A DNA stretch of 33,072 nt from an uncultured Gammaproteobacteria bacterium (GTDB lineage Bacteria > Pseudomonadota > Gammaproteobacteria > Magnimaribacterales > Magnimaribacteraceae). The stretch lies in the NCBI GenBank assembly GCA_913045055.1, contig CAJWPI010000018.1, positions 1-33,072 on the forward strand. The letters are read 5' to 3'. The notes beneath the pieces are model-generated. The model was not told the origin of the DNA. It was given only the letters and a program-made list of their open reading frames with translations, and searched no databases. Both the position numbers and the translations under genes were made by a program. Every line of letters starts with the position of its first letter. The stretch's first letter is position 1. Below, piece after piece: positions 18,699-27,129 of the stretch.

Positions 18699-19049
18699 AT
18701 GGACTTCCTAGATACTACTTTTATAGAAGAAAGTTTTTTTAATCTTTTAGGTTTTCATTTATCAGGACCTGCAGGTTTACTATTTGGACTAACTTTATTT
18801 TGTCTTTTCATTATTCTTATTCGTAAAGAAAGAACTTCAGGAAAAAAGAAGTCTGAGACTTCAGGTTTTGAAGATATTGGTCAACCTATTGAAGCTAAAA
18901 TTAACTTATCAAGGAGTTACATAGAAATGGGACAATTTGGAGATGCTTCTAAATATTTACAAGAAGCTCTTGCTCAAGACAATTTATCAGATAATCAAAA
19001 AAAGGAGATTAACCAATTACTTTCTAGGATTAAAGAAGATGGTAGTTAA
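18699..19049 (+). CDS. Miniature FimV-like protein (membrane segment plus FimV C-terminal helical domain)
   Basis: This 116-residue protein occupies the position of fimV between asd and truA. It has a short N-terminus, one transmembrane segment (about 24-41), a basic/polar linker (42-55) and a helical C-terminal region (62-112). The last part, A66-K-I-N-L-S-R-S-Y-I-E-M-G and then D-A-S-K-Y-L-Q-E-A-L, matches the conserved C-terminal TPR-like domain of FimV/TspA proteins. FimV proteins are usually several hundred residues or more, with a LysM peptidoglycan-binding domain and a long acidic linker; both are missing here. The role is probably at the inner membrane as a protein-protein adaptor. 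Evidence is motif plus gene order; truA overlaps its end by 11 bases. Confidence 0.72.
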   Translation: MDFLDTTFIEESFFNLLGFHLSGPAGLLFGLTLFCLFIILIRKERTSGKKKSETSGFEDIGQPIEAKINLSRSYIEMGQFGDASKYLQEALAQDNLSDNQKKEINQLLSRIKEDGS

Positions 19050-19842
19050 TGAAAAGAAAAAAAGAATAGTAATTGGTCTAGAGTATGATGGGACAAAATA
19101 TAAAGGTTTTCAAAAACAACAAAATACCTCTTTCACAATCCAGGGTCAGGTAGAAAAGGCGCTTTCTAAGATTGCTGACGAAAAGGTTAAGACTGTTTGC
19201 AGTGGAAGGACAGATGCGGGGGTGCATGCTTACTGCCAAGTAATACATTTTGATACTGATAAAGCTAGAAAGATACAATCTTGGATTAATGGCGGAAATT
19301 CCTTATTAAGTGAAGATATAAGAATTCTATGGGCCAAAAAAGAAAAAGAAGAATTTCATGCACGATTTTCTGCCGTCTCAAGGTCCTATCGATATATCTT
19401 AAGGCTTTCTAAATTACCTTCAGCGCTAGCGAAGAATAGAACTCTTTGGATTAACAATAAACTAGACATTGATGCTATGAAAAAATCTTCAAAATTCCTG
19501 ATAGGAGAACATGATTTTAGTTCTTTCAGAGGTAGTTCTTGTCAGTCTAAGACTCCTTTTAGAAAAATTCAAAAAATTACATTTATTACAGATAAAGAAC
19601 TAGTTTTAATAGATATTACTGCAAATGCATTTCTTCTTAATATGGTTAGAATTATTATAGGAACATTATTACTAGTTGGTAAAAAAGAAATACCTTATTC
19701 AGATATGAAAAACATTCTGGAAGCAAAAGATAGAAGATTAGCTGGAAAAACAGCTCCTTCATCTGGGTTATATTTTTTGGGACCTTCTTATCCAAGAAAG
19801 TTTAATATACCAGTTCAAAACAATAACCTGTCAGAACTTTAG
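19039..19842 (+). CDS. truA: tRNA pseudouridine(38-40) synthase TruA
   Basis: TruA makes pseudouridine at positions 38-40 of the tRNA anticodon arm. The frame is open from 18937, but the family starts a few residues before the I-x-L-E-Y-D-G-T-x-Y-x-G-F-Q block. The ATG at 19039 gives 267 residues (E. coli 270) and is the supported start; it overlaps the FimV-like gene by 11 bases. Catalytic D59 lies in G-R-T-D-A-G-V-H-A, and the second half has the F-R-G-S-S-C and F-L-L-N-M-V-R-I-I-I-G-T-L-L motifs. A 47-base gap follows before trpF. Confidence 0.95.
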   Translation: MVVNEKKKRIVIGLEYDGTKYKGFQKQQNTSFTIQGQVEKALSKIADEKVKTVCSGRTDAGVHAYCQVIHFDTDKARKIQSWINGGNSLLSEDIRILWAKKEKEEFHARFSAVSRSYRYILRLSKLPSALAKNRTLWINNKLDIDAMKKSSKFLIGEHDFSSFRGSSCQSKTPFRKIQKITFITDKELVLIDITANAFLLNMVRIIIGTLLLVGKKEIPYSDMKNILEAKDRRLAGKTAPSSGLYFLGPSYPRKFNIPVQNNNLSEL

Positions 19843-19889
19843 CTTTGATGTTTTTTGATAGACTGTGTAAATAAAAACAGCATAAAAAG

Positions 19890-20507
19890 ATGTTTATAAA
19901 GATTTGTGGTATTACTAATTTAGAAGACGCATACACAGCAGCCTCTTTAGGGGCAGATGCAGTTGGTCTCATGATGTTTGAAGACAGTCCTAGGTTCATC
20001 TCTTTAAAAGAAGCTGTCAGCATTTCTAAAGCAATTCCCAAAGAAGTAACCTCTGTGATGGTTTTTGTAAATCCCACCAAAGAATATGTACAAGAATGCA
20101 TTCAAGAAGTCCCTTTGGCAACTCTTCAGTTCCATGGTTCTGAAGATCTATCCTTTTGTTCTTCCTTTAATAAAAGCTTTATTAAAGCTTTTCAAGTTGA
20201 TTCAGATACAAACTTTAAGCAAATATCTAAGGAATTCTCTTCTGCAAAAATGTTATTGCTAGATTCTAAAAATAAGATTTTGAAGGGAGGAACAGGAAAG
20301 ACATTTGATTGGGACATAATTTCTAAAGACTTAAGGGTTCCTTTCATCCTAGCTGGTGGGTTAAACTCAGATAATGTTGAAGCAGCTCTTACTACTGTTT
20401 CATGTGTAGGTTTAGATGTTAGTACAGGAGTAGAGTCTTCTCCAGGAAAAAAAGATCCAGAGAAAATAAAAGAATTTATTACAAAAGTTAGAAATTTTAA
20501 TGGTTAA
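19890..20507 (+). CDS. trpF: Phosphoribosylanthranilate isomerase TrpF
   Basis: TrpF carries out the Amadori rearrangement of phosphoribosylanthranilate in tryptophan synthesis. The 205-residue single-domain beta/alpha barrel has catalytic base C6 in K-I-C-G-I-T-N and acid D125 in L-L-L-D-S-K, equal to C7 and D126 of the Thermotoga enzyme. The phosphate-binding G-G-T-G-K-T-F-D-W and A-G-G-L-N-S-D-N loops are also present. It is not fused to TrpC as in E. coli. It overlaps trpB by 8 bases. The truA-trpF-trpB-trpA-accD order is the Xanthomonas-like arrangement. Confidence 0.96.
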   Translation: MFIKICGITNLEDAYTAASLGADAVGLMMFEDSPRFISLKEAVSISKAIPKEVTSVMVFVNPTKEYVQECIQEVPLATLQFHGSEDLSFCSSFNKSFIKAFQVDSDTNFKQISKEFSSAKMLLLDSKNKILKGGTGKTFDWDIISKDLRVPFILAGGLNSDNVEAALTTVSCVGLDVSTGVESSPGKKDPEKIKEFITKVRNFNG

Positions 20508-21702
20508 GAAGAATATTTTACCTAATAAGCAAGGTCGTTTCGGTAAATATGGCGGTAGGTTTGTTGCAGAAACACTTGTGCCGGCTCTAGAAGATTTATC
20601 TAAAGAGTATTATAAGGTAAAAACTAACAAAGATTTCAAAAAGGAAATAGACAACGATTTAAAACATTTTGTTGGAAGACCTTCACCTTTAGATTTTGCA
20701 AAAAGATGGACTAAAAAGCTTGGAGGAGCTCAGATATATCTTAAGAGAGAGGATTTGAACCATACTGGAGCCCATAAAATAAATAATACTGTAGGTCAAA
20801 TTTTGTTAGCTAAACGTATGAAAAAAAGCAGGGTTATAGCTGAAACAGGTGCTGGTCAACATGGTGTAGCTACTGCAACAGTAGCAGCTCGTCATGGTCT
20901 TGAATGTGTGGTTTATATGGGTGAAGAAGATATTAAAAGGCAGTCACTAAATGTATTCAGAATGAAATTACTCGGAGCCAAGGTAGTTCCAGTCAGTTCT
21001 GGTAGCAAAACCCTTAAAGATGCTATGAATGAAGCTATGAGAGACTGGGTTACAAATGTTGATAGTACCTACTATATTATTGGAAGTGTTGCTGGACCTC
21101 ACCCTTACCCTGAAATAGTCAGAGATTTTAATTCAGTAGTAGGTAGAGAAGTGCAAGCTCAGTCAAAGAAACTTTTTAAAAAAGATCCGGATTTATTAGT
21201 TGCGTGCGTTGGGGGAGGGTCTAATGCCATGGGTCTTTTTTATCCTTTTTTAAATAAAAAGAAGGTTAAACTTATAGGAGTTGAAGCTGGAGGCCTGGGA
21301 TTAAGTACTGGGAAGCATGCAGCACCTTTAAATGCAGGTTCTGAAGGGGTTCTTCATGGAATGAGAACTTACCTAATGCAAGATAAAGGAGGTCAAATAC
21401 TTGAAACCCATTCTATCTCTGCCGGGCTAGATTATCCGGGTGTTGGTCCCGAGCATTCATGGTTAAAAGATTCAGGAAGAGCTCAGTATGTAGTTGCTAA
21501 AGATAATGAAGCTTTAAGGGCTTTTAAAGAGTTAACTGTTGTGGAAGGTATCATGCCAGCACTAGAGACTTCTCATGCTTTGGCTTATGTCAGGAAGATC
21601 GCACCCAAGATGAAAAAAAACAAGATTATAGTTGTTAATATCTCAGGGAGGGGTGATAAAGATATAGATGCAGTAGCTAAGATTGAAGGAATTAAACTGT
21701 AA
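20500..21702 (+). CDS. trpB: Tryptophan synthase beta chain TrpB
   Basis: TrpB joins indole and serine to give tryptophan with pyridoxal phosphate. The 400 residues have the conserved N-terminus [11 protein letters not shown], the PLP lysine K93 in H-T-G-A-H-K-I-N-N, the [10 protein letters not shown] segment, the phosphate-binding G-G-G-S-N-A-M-G loop and the C-terminal S-G-R-G-D-K-D. Length is normal (E. coli 397), and this is the classical TrpB1 form. It overlaps trpF upstream and shares a base with trpA (TAATG), so alpha and beta chains should be made in equal amounts. Confidence 0.97.
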   Translation: MVKKNILPNKQGRFGKYGGRFVAETLVPALEDLSKEYYKVKTNKDFKKEIDNDLKHFVGRPSPLDFAKRWTKKLGGAQIYLKREDLNHTGAHKINNTVGQILLAKRMKKSRVIAETGAGQHGVATATVAARHGLECVVYMGEEDIKRQSLNVFRMKLLGAKVVPVSSGSKTLKDAMNEAMRDWVTNVDSTYYIIGSVAGPHPYPEIVRDFNSVVGREVQAQSKKLFKKDPDLLVACVGGGSNAMGLFYPFLNKKKVKLIGVEAGGLGLSTGKHAAPLNAGSEGVLHGMRTYLMQDKGGQILETHSISAGLDYPGVGPEHSWLKDSGRAQYVVAKDNEALRAFKELTVVEGIMPALETSHALAYVRKIAPKMKKNKIIVVNISGRGDKDIDAVAKIEGIKL

Positions 21703-22490
21703 TGAGCAGGATTAAGAGAACTTTTTCTTCTTTACAAGAACAAGGGAAACAGGCCCTAATAGCTTACTTGGTTGCAGGAGTCCCAAATGTAGAATCAACT
21801 GTTTCTTTAATGCATTTAATGATTGATAAAGGAGTAGATATTCTGGAGCTGGGAGTAGCCTTTTCTGACCCTATGTCAGAAGGACCTCTAATTCAAAAAG
21901 CACATGAGAAAGCATTGACTAATAATGTAACTATTAAAGAAGTGCTCTACATAGTTAAAAAGTTTAGAAAAAAGGACAATCACACCCCAGTAGTTTTGAT
22001 GGGCTATACCAATCCTTTTGAAGCCATGGGAGTAGATAAATTTTGTTCAAGGGCCGCTGCAGTTGGAATAGATGGTTTGCTTCTTGTTGATATGCCCTTT
22101 GAAGAAAGCAGTGAATTCTATAAGGCTGCAACATCTCGCAATATAGATATTATCCGTTTAGTTGCTCCAACTACTAACAAAGCAAGAGTCAAAGAGATTT
22201 GTTTAAACGCTACAGGATATATTTATTATATTTCTCTAAAGGGAATTACTGGAGCAGCGTCTTTTAACCCTAGGGATGTAAAAGAAAAAGTTAAAACTTT
22301 GAAAAGAAGTACCAATCTTCCAATAGCTATAGGATTTGGAATAAAGAATGGTGCTATGGTGAGGAAAATAAGAAATGTTGCAGATGGGGTGGTAGTTGGA
22401 AGTGCACTAGTTGAAATCATCTCAGGTAAAAAAAATAGGATAAAGCGAGACTTATCCAACAAACTTAACGAACTTGTTTCAGCACTTTAG
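21702..22490 (+). CDS. trpA: Tryptophan synthase alpha chain TrpA
   Basis: TrpA cleaves indole-3-glycerol phosphate to indole and passes it through the tunnel to TrpB. The 262-residue barrel has catalytic E49 in L-E-L-G. In the following loop F-S-D-P-M-S-E-G-P the position of catalytic D60 is a glutamate (E60), and the usual proline 53 is alanine (G-V-A-F-S-D-P). The active-site loop reads S-L-K-G-I-T-G-A-A, the version seen in many beta/gammaproteobacteria. The phosphate-binding G-F-G-I and G-S-A-L-V motifs are present. It is translationally coupled to trpB and followed after 9 bases by accD. Confidence 0.95.
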   Translation: MSRIKRTFSSLQEQGKQALIAYLVAGVPNVESTVSLMHLMIDKGVDILELGVAFSDPMSEGPLIQKAHEKALTNNVTIKEVLYIVKKFRKKDNHTPVVLMGYTNPFEAMGVDKFCSRAAAVGIDGLLLVDMPFEESSEFYKAATSRNIDIIRLVAPTTNKARVKEICLNATGYIYYISLKGITGAASFNPRDVKEKVKTLKRSTNLPIAIGFGIKNGAMVRKIRNVADGVVVGSALVEIISGKKNRIKRDLSNKLNELVSAL

Positions 22491-22499
22491 GTAAAGATA

Positions 22500-23354
22500 T
22501 TGACTAACTGGTTTGAAAAAATATTACCTTCCTTTTTAAAGAAAGATCAGAAGAAGAAGTCATCCATACCTTTAGGTCTATGGAAGAATTGTAATTCCTG
22601 TAATTCTATTTTGTACGTTCCAGAGTTAGAAGCTAATTCCTTTGTTTGTACTAAATGTGATCATCATATTCGTATTGGAGCTAGGACTAGATTAGAAATG
22701 TTCCTTGACCCAGAAAACAAAGAAGAAATCTCTTCAAACAAGTCTGGCTATGATTGGCTTAAATTTAAAGACACTAAAAGATATAAAACTAGACTTTCTG
22801 AAGCAGAGACAACAAGTGGTGAAAAGGAAGCTATAGTAGTAATTAAAGGATCTTTACTTAAGTTACCTGTAGTTGCTGCAGCATTTGAATTTAGGTTTAT
22901 GGGGGGGTCTATGGGTTCTATGGTGGGACAGAAGTTTGTAGAAGCAGTTGAGTATTCATTAAAGAATAGACTGCCTTTTATTTGTTTTTCTACAAGTGGA
23001 GGGGCCCGTATGCAAGAGTCATTAGTTTCTTTGTATCAAATGGCAAGAACTAGTGCCTTCATTGAAAAAATGAGTAAAGCTAAATTACCTTATATCTCGG
23101 TAATGATTGATCCCATTTATGGAGGTGTAGCAGCGAGCATAGCAATGTTGGGGGATATTAACATTGCTGAACCTAAAGCTTTAGTAGGTTTTACAGGTCC
23201 AAGAGTAATAGAACAAACACTCAATGTTTCTTTACCAGAAGGCTTTCAAAAGAGTGAGTTTCTATTGGAGCATGGTGCTATTGATATGATAATACATAGG
23301 AAGGAACTCAGACCAACAATACATCGTTTGCTAACAAAATTTGAATATAGTTAA
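22500..23354 (+). CDS. accD: Acetyl-CoA carboxylase carboxyltransferase beta subunit AccD
   Basis: AccD, with AccA, transfers the carboxyl group from biotin to acetyl-CoA, giving malonyl-CoA for fatty acid synthesis. The 284 residues show the N-terminal zinc ribbon C31-x2-C34-x15-C50-x2-C53 and then the crotonase-like carboxyltransferase domain, with [19 protein letters not shown] and [10 protein letters not shown]. The start is TTG at 22500; no in-frame ATG lies close upstream, and the family's N-terminal x-x-W-F/I-E-K/R-I pattern begins here. An AGG overlapping the trpA stop can serve as the ribosome-binding site. Confidence 0.96.
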   Translation: MTNWFEKILPSFLKKDQKKKSSIPLGLWKNCNSCNSILYVPELEANSFVCTKCDHHIRIGARTRLEMFLDPENKEEISSNKSGYDWLKFKDTKRYKTRLSEAETTSGEKEAIVVIKGSLLKLPVVAAAFEFRFMGGSMGSMVGQKFVEAVEYSLKNRLPFICFSTSGGARMQESLVSLYQMARTSAFIEKMSKAKLPYISVMIDPIYGGVAASIAMLGDINIAEPKALVGFTGPRVIEQTLNVSLPEGFQKSEFLLEHGAIDMIIHRKELRPTIHRLLTKFEYS

Positions 23355-23369
23355 GCTTTATTTATTGGG

Positions 23370-24638
23370 ATGCCAAGTGAATCTTTAGAAAGCTGGACAA
23401 GCTACATTGAAACTCTAAATCCTAAAGAGTGGGATTTGGGGTTAGAGAGAATAAAGCCTGTATATAGTAAATTAATTAATAATCCTTTAGCAGGAAAAGT
23501 TGTAGTTATTGGGGGTACTAACGGAAAGGGTTCGACGGTAGAATATTTAAGTAATCTTTTACAGAGCCAAGGTAAAAAAGTAGGTACCTACACCTCTCCA
23601 CATCTTTTCTGTTTTAATGAAAGAATTAGGATTAATGGAAAAAATTGTTCTGATCAAGAAATTCTTAATAGCTTTGTTGAAGTTGAAAAATCAAGAAAGT
23701 CTATTCCTCTTACCTACTTTGAATTTTCCACTCTCGCTGCTTTACATCTCTTTTCTCTTTCCAGCCTAGATGTAGTTATTCTTGAAGTTGGATTAGGTGG
23801 TAGGTTAGATGCTGTAAATGTAGTAGATTCAGACATATCTATACTTACTAACGTAGAGCTCGATCATCAAGATTGGTTAGGAAATAATAAAGAGACAATT
23901 GGTAAGGAGAAAGCAGATATTTTCCGAACAGGGAAACCAGCGATCCTAGCTCATAAAGTTTTTCCCCAGACTGTATATAAAATAGCTTCTAATAAAGGGG
24001 CTAAAGTATATGCTTTAAAGAATAATTTTAATTTTTTAATACATAAAAATAACAAGTGGACATATTCCTTTAAATCTCAAGAAGGAGAATTAAAAATTAA
24101 TAATATAAAGTTAAACAATCTTTCGATAGAGAGTGCATCGGCCGCATTAACTGCTTTTGCTTTGTTAGGGTACAACTTGAACAAAGAACTAAAAGAAGTA
24201 ATAAATAAGACTCAGTTAGAAGCAAGGTGTCAATTACTTGGCAATAGATTTCTAATTGATGTAAGTCATAATCCTGCAGCAGCATTAAATCTTAAGAATT
24301 TTATCACTAGAAAGTTTGGTTCAACTAGAGAAATCATTGCAATATTAGGAGTAATGTCGGATAAAGATATTACAGGAATGGTTGAGCCTTTAAGAAATGT
24401 TATTAGCCAATGGTATATAACTTCTCCTAATACAAAAAGAGCCATGAGGGTTGACGCAATGGTTTCCAAAGTTAAAGAAGTAATTACATCAAAAATAATT
24501 AAAACACCCAATGTAAAAGAGGCAGTAGCTCAGGCTTACCAAAACTTCTCGCAAGATTCCTTAATTGTAGTTATGGGCTCTTTTTATACAGTATCCGAAG
24601 CTGTACCTGTTATACAATCTATTTTAAAGAACAAGTAG
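23370..24638 (+). CDS. folC: Folylpolyglutamate synthase / dihydrofolate synthase FolC
   Basis: FolC adds glutamate to dihydropteroate and extends folate polyglutamate tails, an ATP-dependent Mur-ligase-like reaction. The 422 residues (equal to E. coli FolC) have the P-loop G49-T-N-G-K-G-S-T56, the T-S-P-H-L motif near 75, E-x-G-L-G-G-R-L-D-A-V-N (about 138-149) and the C-terminal-domain D-V-S-H-N-P-A-A motif near 296-303. It follows accD by 15 bases and precedes the SPOR gene by 2, as in the conserved accD-folC-dedD-cvpA-purF cluster. Confidence 0.96.
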   Translation: MPSESLESWTSYIETLNPKEWDLGLERIKPVYSKLINNPLAGKVVVIGGTNGKGSTVEYLSNLLQSQGKKVGTYTSPHLFCFNERIRINGKNCSDQEILNSFVEVEKSRKSIPLTYFEFSTLAALHLFSLSSLDVVILEVGLGGRLDAVNVVDSDISILTNVELDHQDWLGNNKETIGKEKADIFRTGKPAILAHKVFPQTVYKIASNKGAKVYALKNNFNFLIHKNNKWTYSFKSQEGELKINNIKLNNLSIESASAALTAFALLGYNLNKELKEVINKTQLEARCQLLGNRFLIDVSHNPAAALNLKNFITRKFGSTREIIAILGVMSDKDITGMVEPLRNVISQWYITSPNTKRAMRVDAMVSKVKEVITSKIIKTPNVKEAVAQAYQNFSQDSLIVVMGSFYTVSEAVPVIQSILKNK

Positions 24639-24640
24639 AA

Positions 24641-25111
24641 ATGAAATTTATTAACTACTTATTAATTTTGATCTTAATTTTTTTAATATTCACTTATTAT
24701 TTTTTTAATGAACCATTTTTTGTAAAGAACAGAGAGTTTCCAAATATTCCTGAACAAGTACTTAACAGATCAGAAGACGAAGATCTTTCAACTCCAAAAA
24801 AAGAAAAATTAGAAGATTTAGTGAGCATACTGCAGGAATATATCAAGAAAGGCTTTGATACAGCAGATCAAATCCCGGCTTGGTCACTAAAAGTAAATTC
24901 TTACTCTTCATACGAAGAATGTTTAGAAGATTTCAAAGTCTTAAAAGAAGATGATTTTAAAGTTTATATTAGACAAGAGTACATAGACGAAGAAATTTTC
25001 TTTGAACTTTTAATTGGACCTAATATTGACAAGACAAGACTCAAAGAGATTCAAGACCAAGTCAAATTGGTTTTGAATATGAATGGCAATATAGTTCCCT
25101 ACAAAAATTAA
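24641..25111 (+). CDS. Small SPOR-domain protein (DedD position)
   Basis: The 156 residues have an N-terminal transmembrane segment (about 4-24), a short charged linker (25-75) and a C-terminal region (about 78-155) that fits a divergent SPOR domain: W-S-L-K-V-N-S-Y at its start, an alternating amphipathic middle, and F-E-L-L-I-G-P-N-I-D near the end. SPOR domains bind denuded septal peptidoglycan. The position between folC and cvpA is that of dedD, a divisome-associated protein. The protein is shorter than E. coli DedD (220 residues) because the linker is reduced. A divisome role is inferred; the SPOR match is by pattern only. Confidence 0.7.
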   Translation: MKFINYLLILILIFLIFTYYFFNEPFFVKNREFPNIPEQVLNRSEDEDLSTPKKEKLEDLVSILQEYIKKGFDTADQIPAWSLKVNSYSSYEECLEDFKVLKEDDFKVYIRQEYIDEEIFFELLIGPNIDKTRLKEIQDQVKLVLNMNGNIVPYKN

Positions 25112-25626
25112 TGATGATAATTGATTGGCTTTCTCTAATAGCAATAGGCTTCTTTTCTTTGAGAGGACTTTTTCAGGGTATGAGTAAGGAGTTTTCTTCA
25201 ACTTTTTCATGGATAATTGCAATTTTTGCTTCTTGGTATTTAGGACCCTTTTTATTACCTTTCTTAGAAGATTTTATTACCAACACTGAGTTTAGATATC
25301 TTTTAGCTTATCTTGCATCTTTTTTTATGGTCCTGCTTATACTGAGATTCTTGGGACTGGCTTCTTCTAGATTTCTAAATTTAATTGGCCTAGGAATTTT
25401 TGATAAGCTATTAGGCGGTCTTTTTGGGACCTTTAAGTCTAGCCTCTTTCTAGCAAGTTTATACTTGCTAACATTGGGGCATCTAGAACAAAGAGATTGG
25501 TGGAAGACTTCATATACTGAAGAATATACCCTTAAAATTTATTGGATTATGGGACCCTTACTTGAAAAATGGAAAGTGGAAGAAAAAATTTTTCTAAAAA
25601 AAGAAAAGATTAGTCCTTCAGCTTAG
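25111..25626 (+). CDS. cvpA: Inner-membrane protein CvpA
   Basis: CvpA is a multi-pass inner-membrane protein first linked to colicin V production and later to envelope stress tolerance; its biochemical role is not settled. The 171 residues contain about four hydrophobic segments (roughly 5-22, 28-52, 64-86 and 102-122). They also show the family pattern of an N-terminal D-W-L-x(8)-F-x-x-R-G-x-x-x-G-M-x-x-E and a central L-G-x-x-D-x-x-L-G-G-x-x-G. The start codon overlaps the stop of the SPOR gene by one base; purF follows after 18 bases. Confidence 0.92.
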   Translation: MMIIDWLSLIAIGFFSLRGLFQGMSKEFSSTFSWIIAIFASWYLGPFLLPFLEDFITNTEFRYLLAYLASFFMVLLILRFLGLASSRFLNLIGLGIFDKLLGGLFGTFKSSLFLASLYLLTLGHLEQRDWWKTSYTEEYTLKIYWIMGPLLEKWKVEEKIFLKKEKISPSA

Positions 25627-25644
25627 CTATAATAAAACTGATCT

Positions 25645-27126
25645 ATGTGCGGAGTAGTAGGAGTAGTCAGTAAATCGGAAGTTTCACCGATGATCTATGA
25701 TGCTCTGACTGTATTACAACATAGAGGTCAAGATGCTGCAGGAATTGCAACATGTGAGCAAGATAAATTTCATCTAAGAAAACAACTAGGTCTTGTTAGA
25801 GACGTTTTTCGAGATACCCATATGATACGTTTAAGGGGGTCCATGGGAATAGGTCATTTGAGATATCCGACAGCAGGAACTCAAGATAGAGAATTAGCTC
25901 AACCAATGTATGTTAACTCTCCCTATGGCATTAGTATTTCTCATAATGGCAATTTAACTAATAAAGAAGAAATTAGAGAAATTCTAACTGAGAAGAATAT
26001 GCGATTCCTTAATACAGATTCAGATAGTGAAGTTTTGCTAAATGTCTTTGCTCATGAATTACAAAAGCAAGGCACTTCTTCTCCAACTCAAAAGGAAATA
26101 TTTCAAGCTGTGAGGGCAACTCACAAAAGAGTAAGAGGAGCTTACTCAGTAATATTCATGATCAATGGGGTGGGCATTGTTGGATTTAGAGATCCGTTTG
26201 GGATTAGACCTTTAATTTTTGGTAAGAGAGAGAATGATTTATTAGGTTCTGATTACATATTAGCCTCTGAAAGCACTGTACTGGATACCCTGGGTTTTAG
26301 TGTTTTGGGGGATGTAAGCCCAGGAGAGGCAGTTTTTATAAGCAAAGAAGGGGATATGCACAGAGAAGCATGTATAGAGAACCCAGTTCATACTCCTTGT
26401 ATATTTGAATATGTTTATTTAGCAAGACCTGATGCTGTAATAGATAATATTTCCGTACACAAATCAAGAATGAGGATGGGAGAAGCTCTAGCAAAAAAAA
26501 TTATTAAAATTAGACCTGACCATGACATTGAGGTGGTAATACCTATACCTGAGAGTAGCACTACTTCAGCACTTCAATTAGCTAATACTCTAAAAATTAA
26601 ATATACGGAAGGATTTGTAAAAAATCGTTATATCGGTAGAACTTTTATCATGCCTTTCCAAGAGAAAAGAGAGAAATCAGTACGACAGAAACTTAACCCT
26701 ATAGACTTTGAGTTTAAAGATAAAATTGTTTTGTTAGTTGATGACTCAATAGTTAGGGGAACTACTAGTAGACAAATTATAGAAATGGCCAGAACTGCTG
26801 GTGCAAAAAAAGTCTATTTTGCTTCTGCTGCACCACCAATTCGTTATCAAAATGTTTATGGTATTGATATGGCTGCTAGCACTGAGCTTATAGCCCATAA
26901 TCGTTCTGAGGAAGAAATAAGTCGACTGATTGGGGCTGATTGGTTGATTTACCAAGATTTAGAAGATTTAGTTCAATCTGCTAAAAAAGGAAATCCTTCA
27001 ATTCAACAATTTGAATGTTCAGTTTTTGATGGGAATTATATTACTGCAGATATAGATAGTAGTTATCTAAGAAGGTTAGAGGAAACAAGAAGCGACGACA
27101 AAAAAACCAGAAAACTAAACTTATAG
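25645..27126 (+). CDS. purF: Amidophosphoribosyltransferase PurF
   Basis: PurF performs the first committed step of purine synthesis, making phosphoribosylamine from PRPP and glutamine. The 493 residues start M-C2-G-V-V-G, where C2 is the glutaminase nucleophile exposed by methionine removal. Q-H-R-G-Q-D and H-N-G-N-L-T are further glutaminase motifs. The PRPP-binding loop is V-D366-D367-S-I-V-R-G-T-T. There is no propeptide, as in E. coli (505 residues). A TATAAT-like sequence lies 11 bases before the ATG without a matching -35. The stop codon is 3 bases from that of the convergent acnB. Confidence 0.97.
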   Translation: MCGVVGVVSKSEVSPMIYDALTVLQHRGQDAAGIATCEQDKFHLRKQLGLVRDVFRDTHMIRLRGSMGIGHLRYPTAGTQDRELAQPMYVNSPYGISISHNGNLTNKEEIREILTEKNMRFLNTDSDSEVLLNVFAHELQKQGTSSPTQKEIFQAVRATHKRVRGAYSVIFMINGVGIVGFRDPFGIRPLIFGKRENDLLGSDYILASESTVLDTLGFSVLGDVSPGEAVFISKEGDMHREACIENPVHTPCIFEYVYLARPDAVIDNISVHKSRMRMGEALAKKIIKIRPDHDIEVVIPIPESSTTSALQLANTLKIKYTEGFVKNRYIGRTFIMPFQEKREKSVRQKLNPIDFEFKDKIVLLVDDSIVRGTTSRQIIEMARTAGAKKVYFASAAPPIRYQNVYGIDMAASTELIAHNRSEEEISRLIGADWLIYQDLEDLVQSAKKGNPSIQQFECSVFDGNYITADIDSSYLRRLEETRSDDKKTRKLNL

Positions 27127-27129
27127 ATT

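Noticed and set aside
18937-19038. Upstream extension of the truA frame with an earlier ATG
   Set aside because: The extra 34 residues lie inside the FimV-like gene and are not part of TruA; the ATG at 19039 fits the family length.
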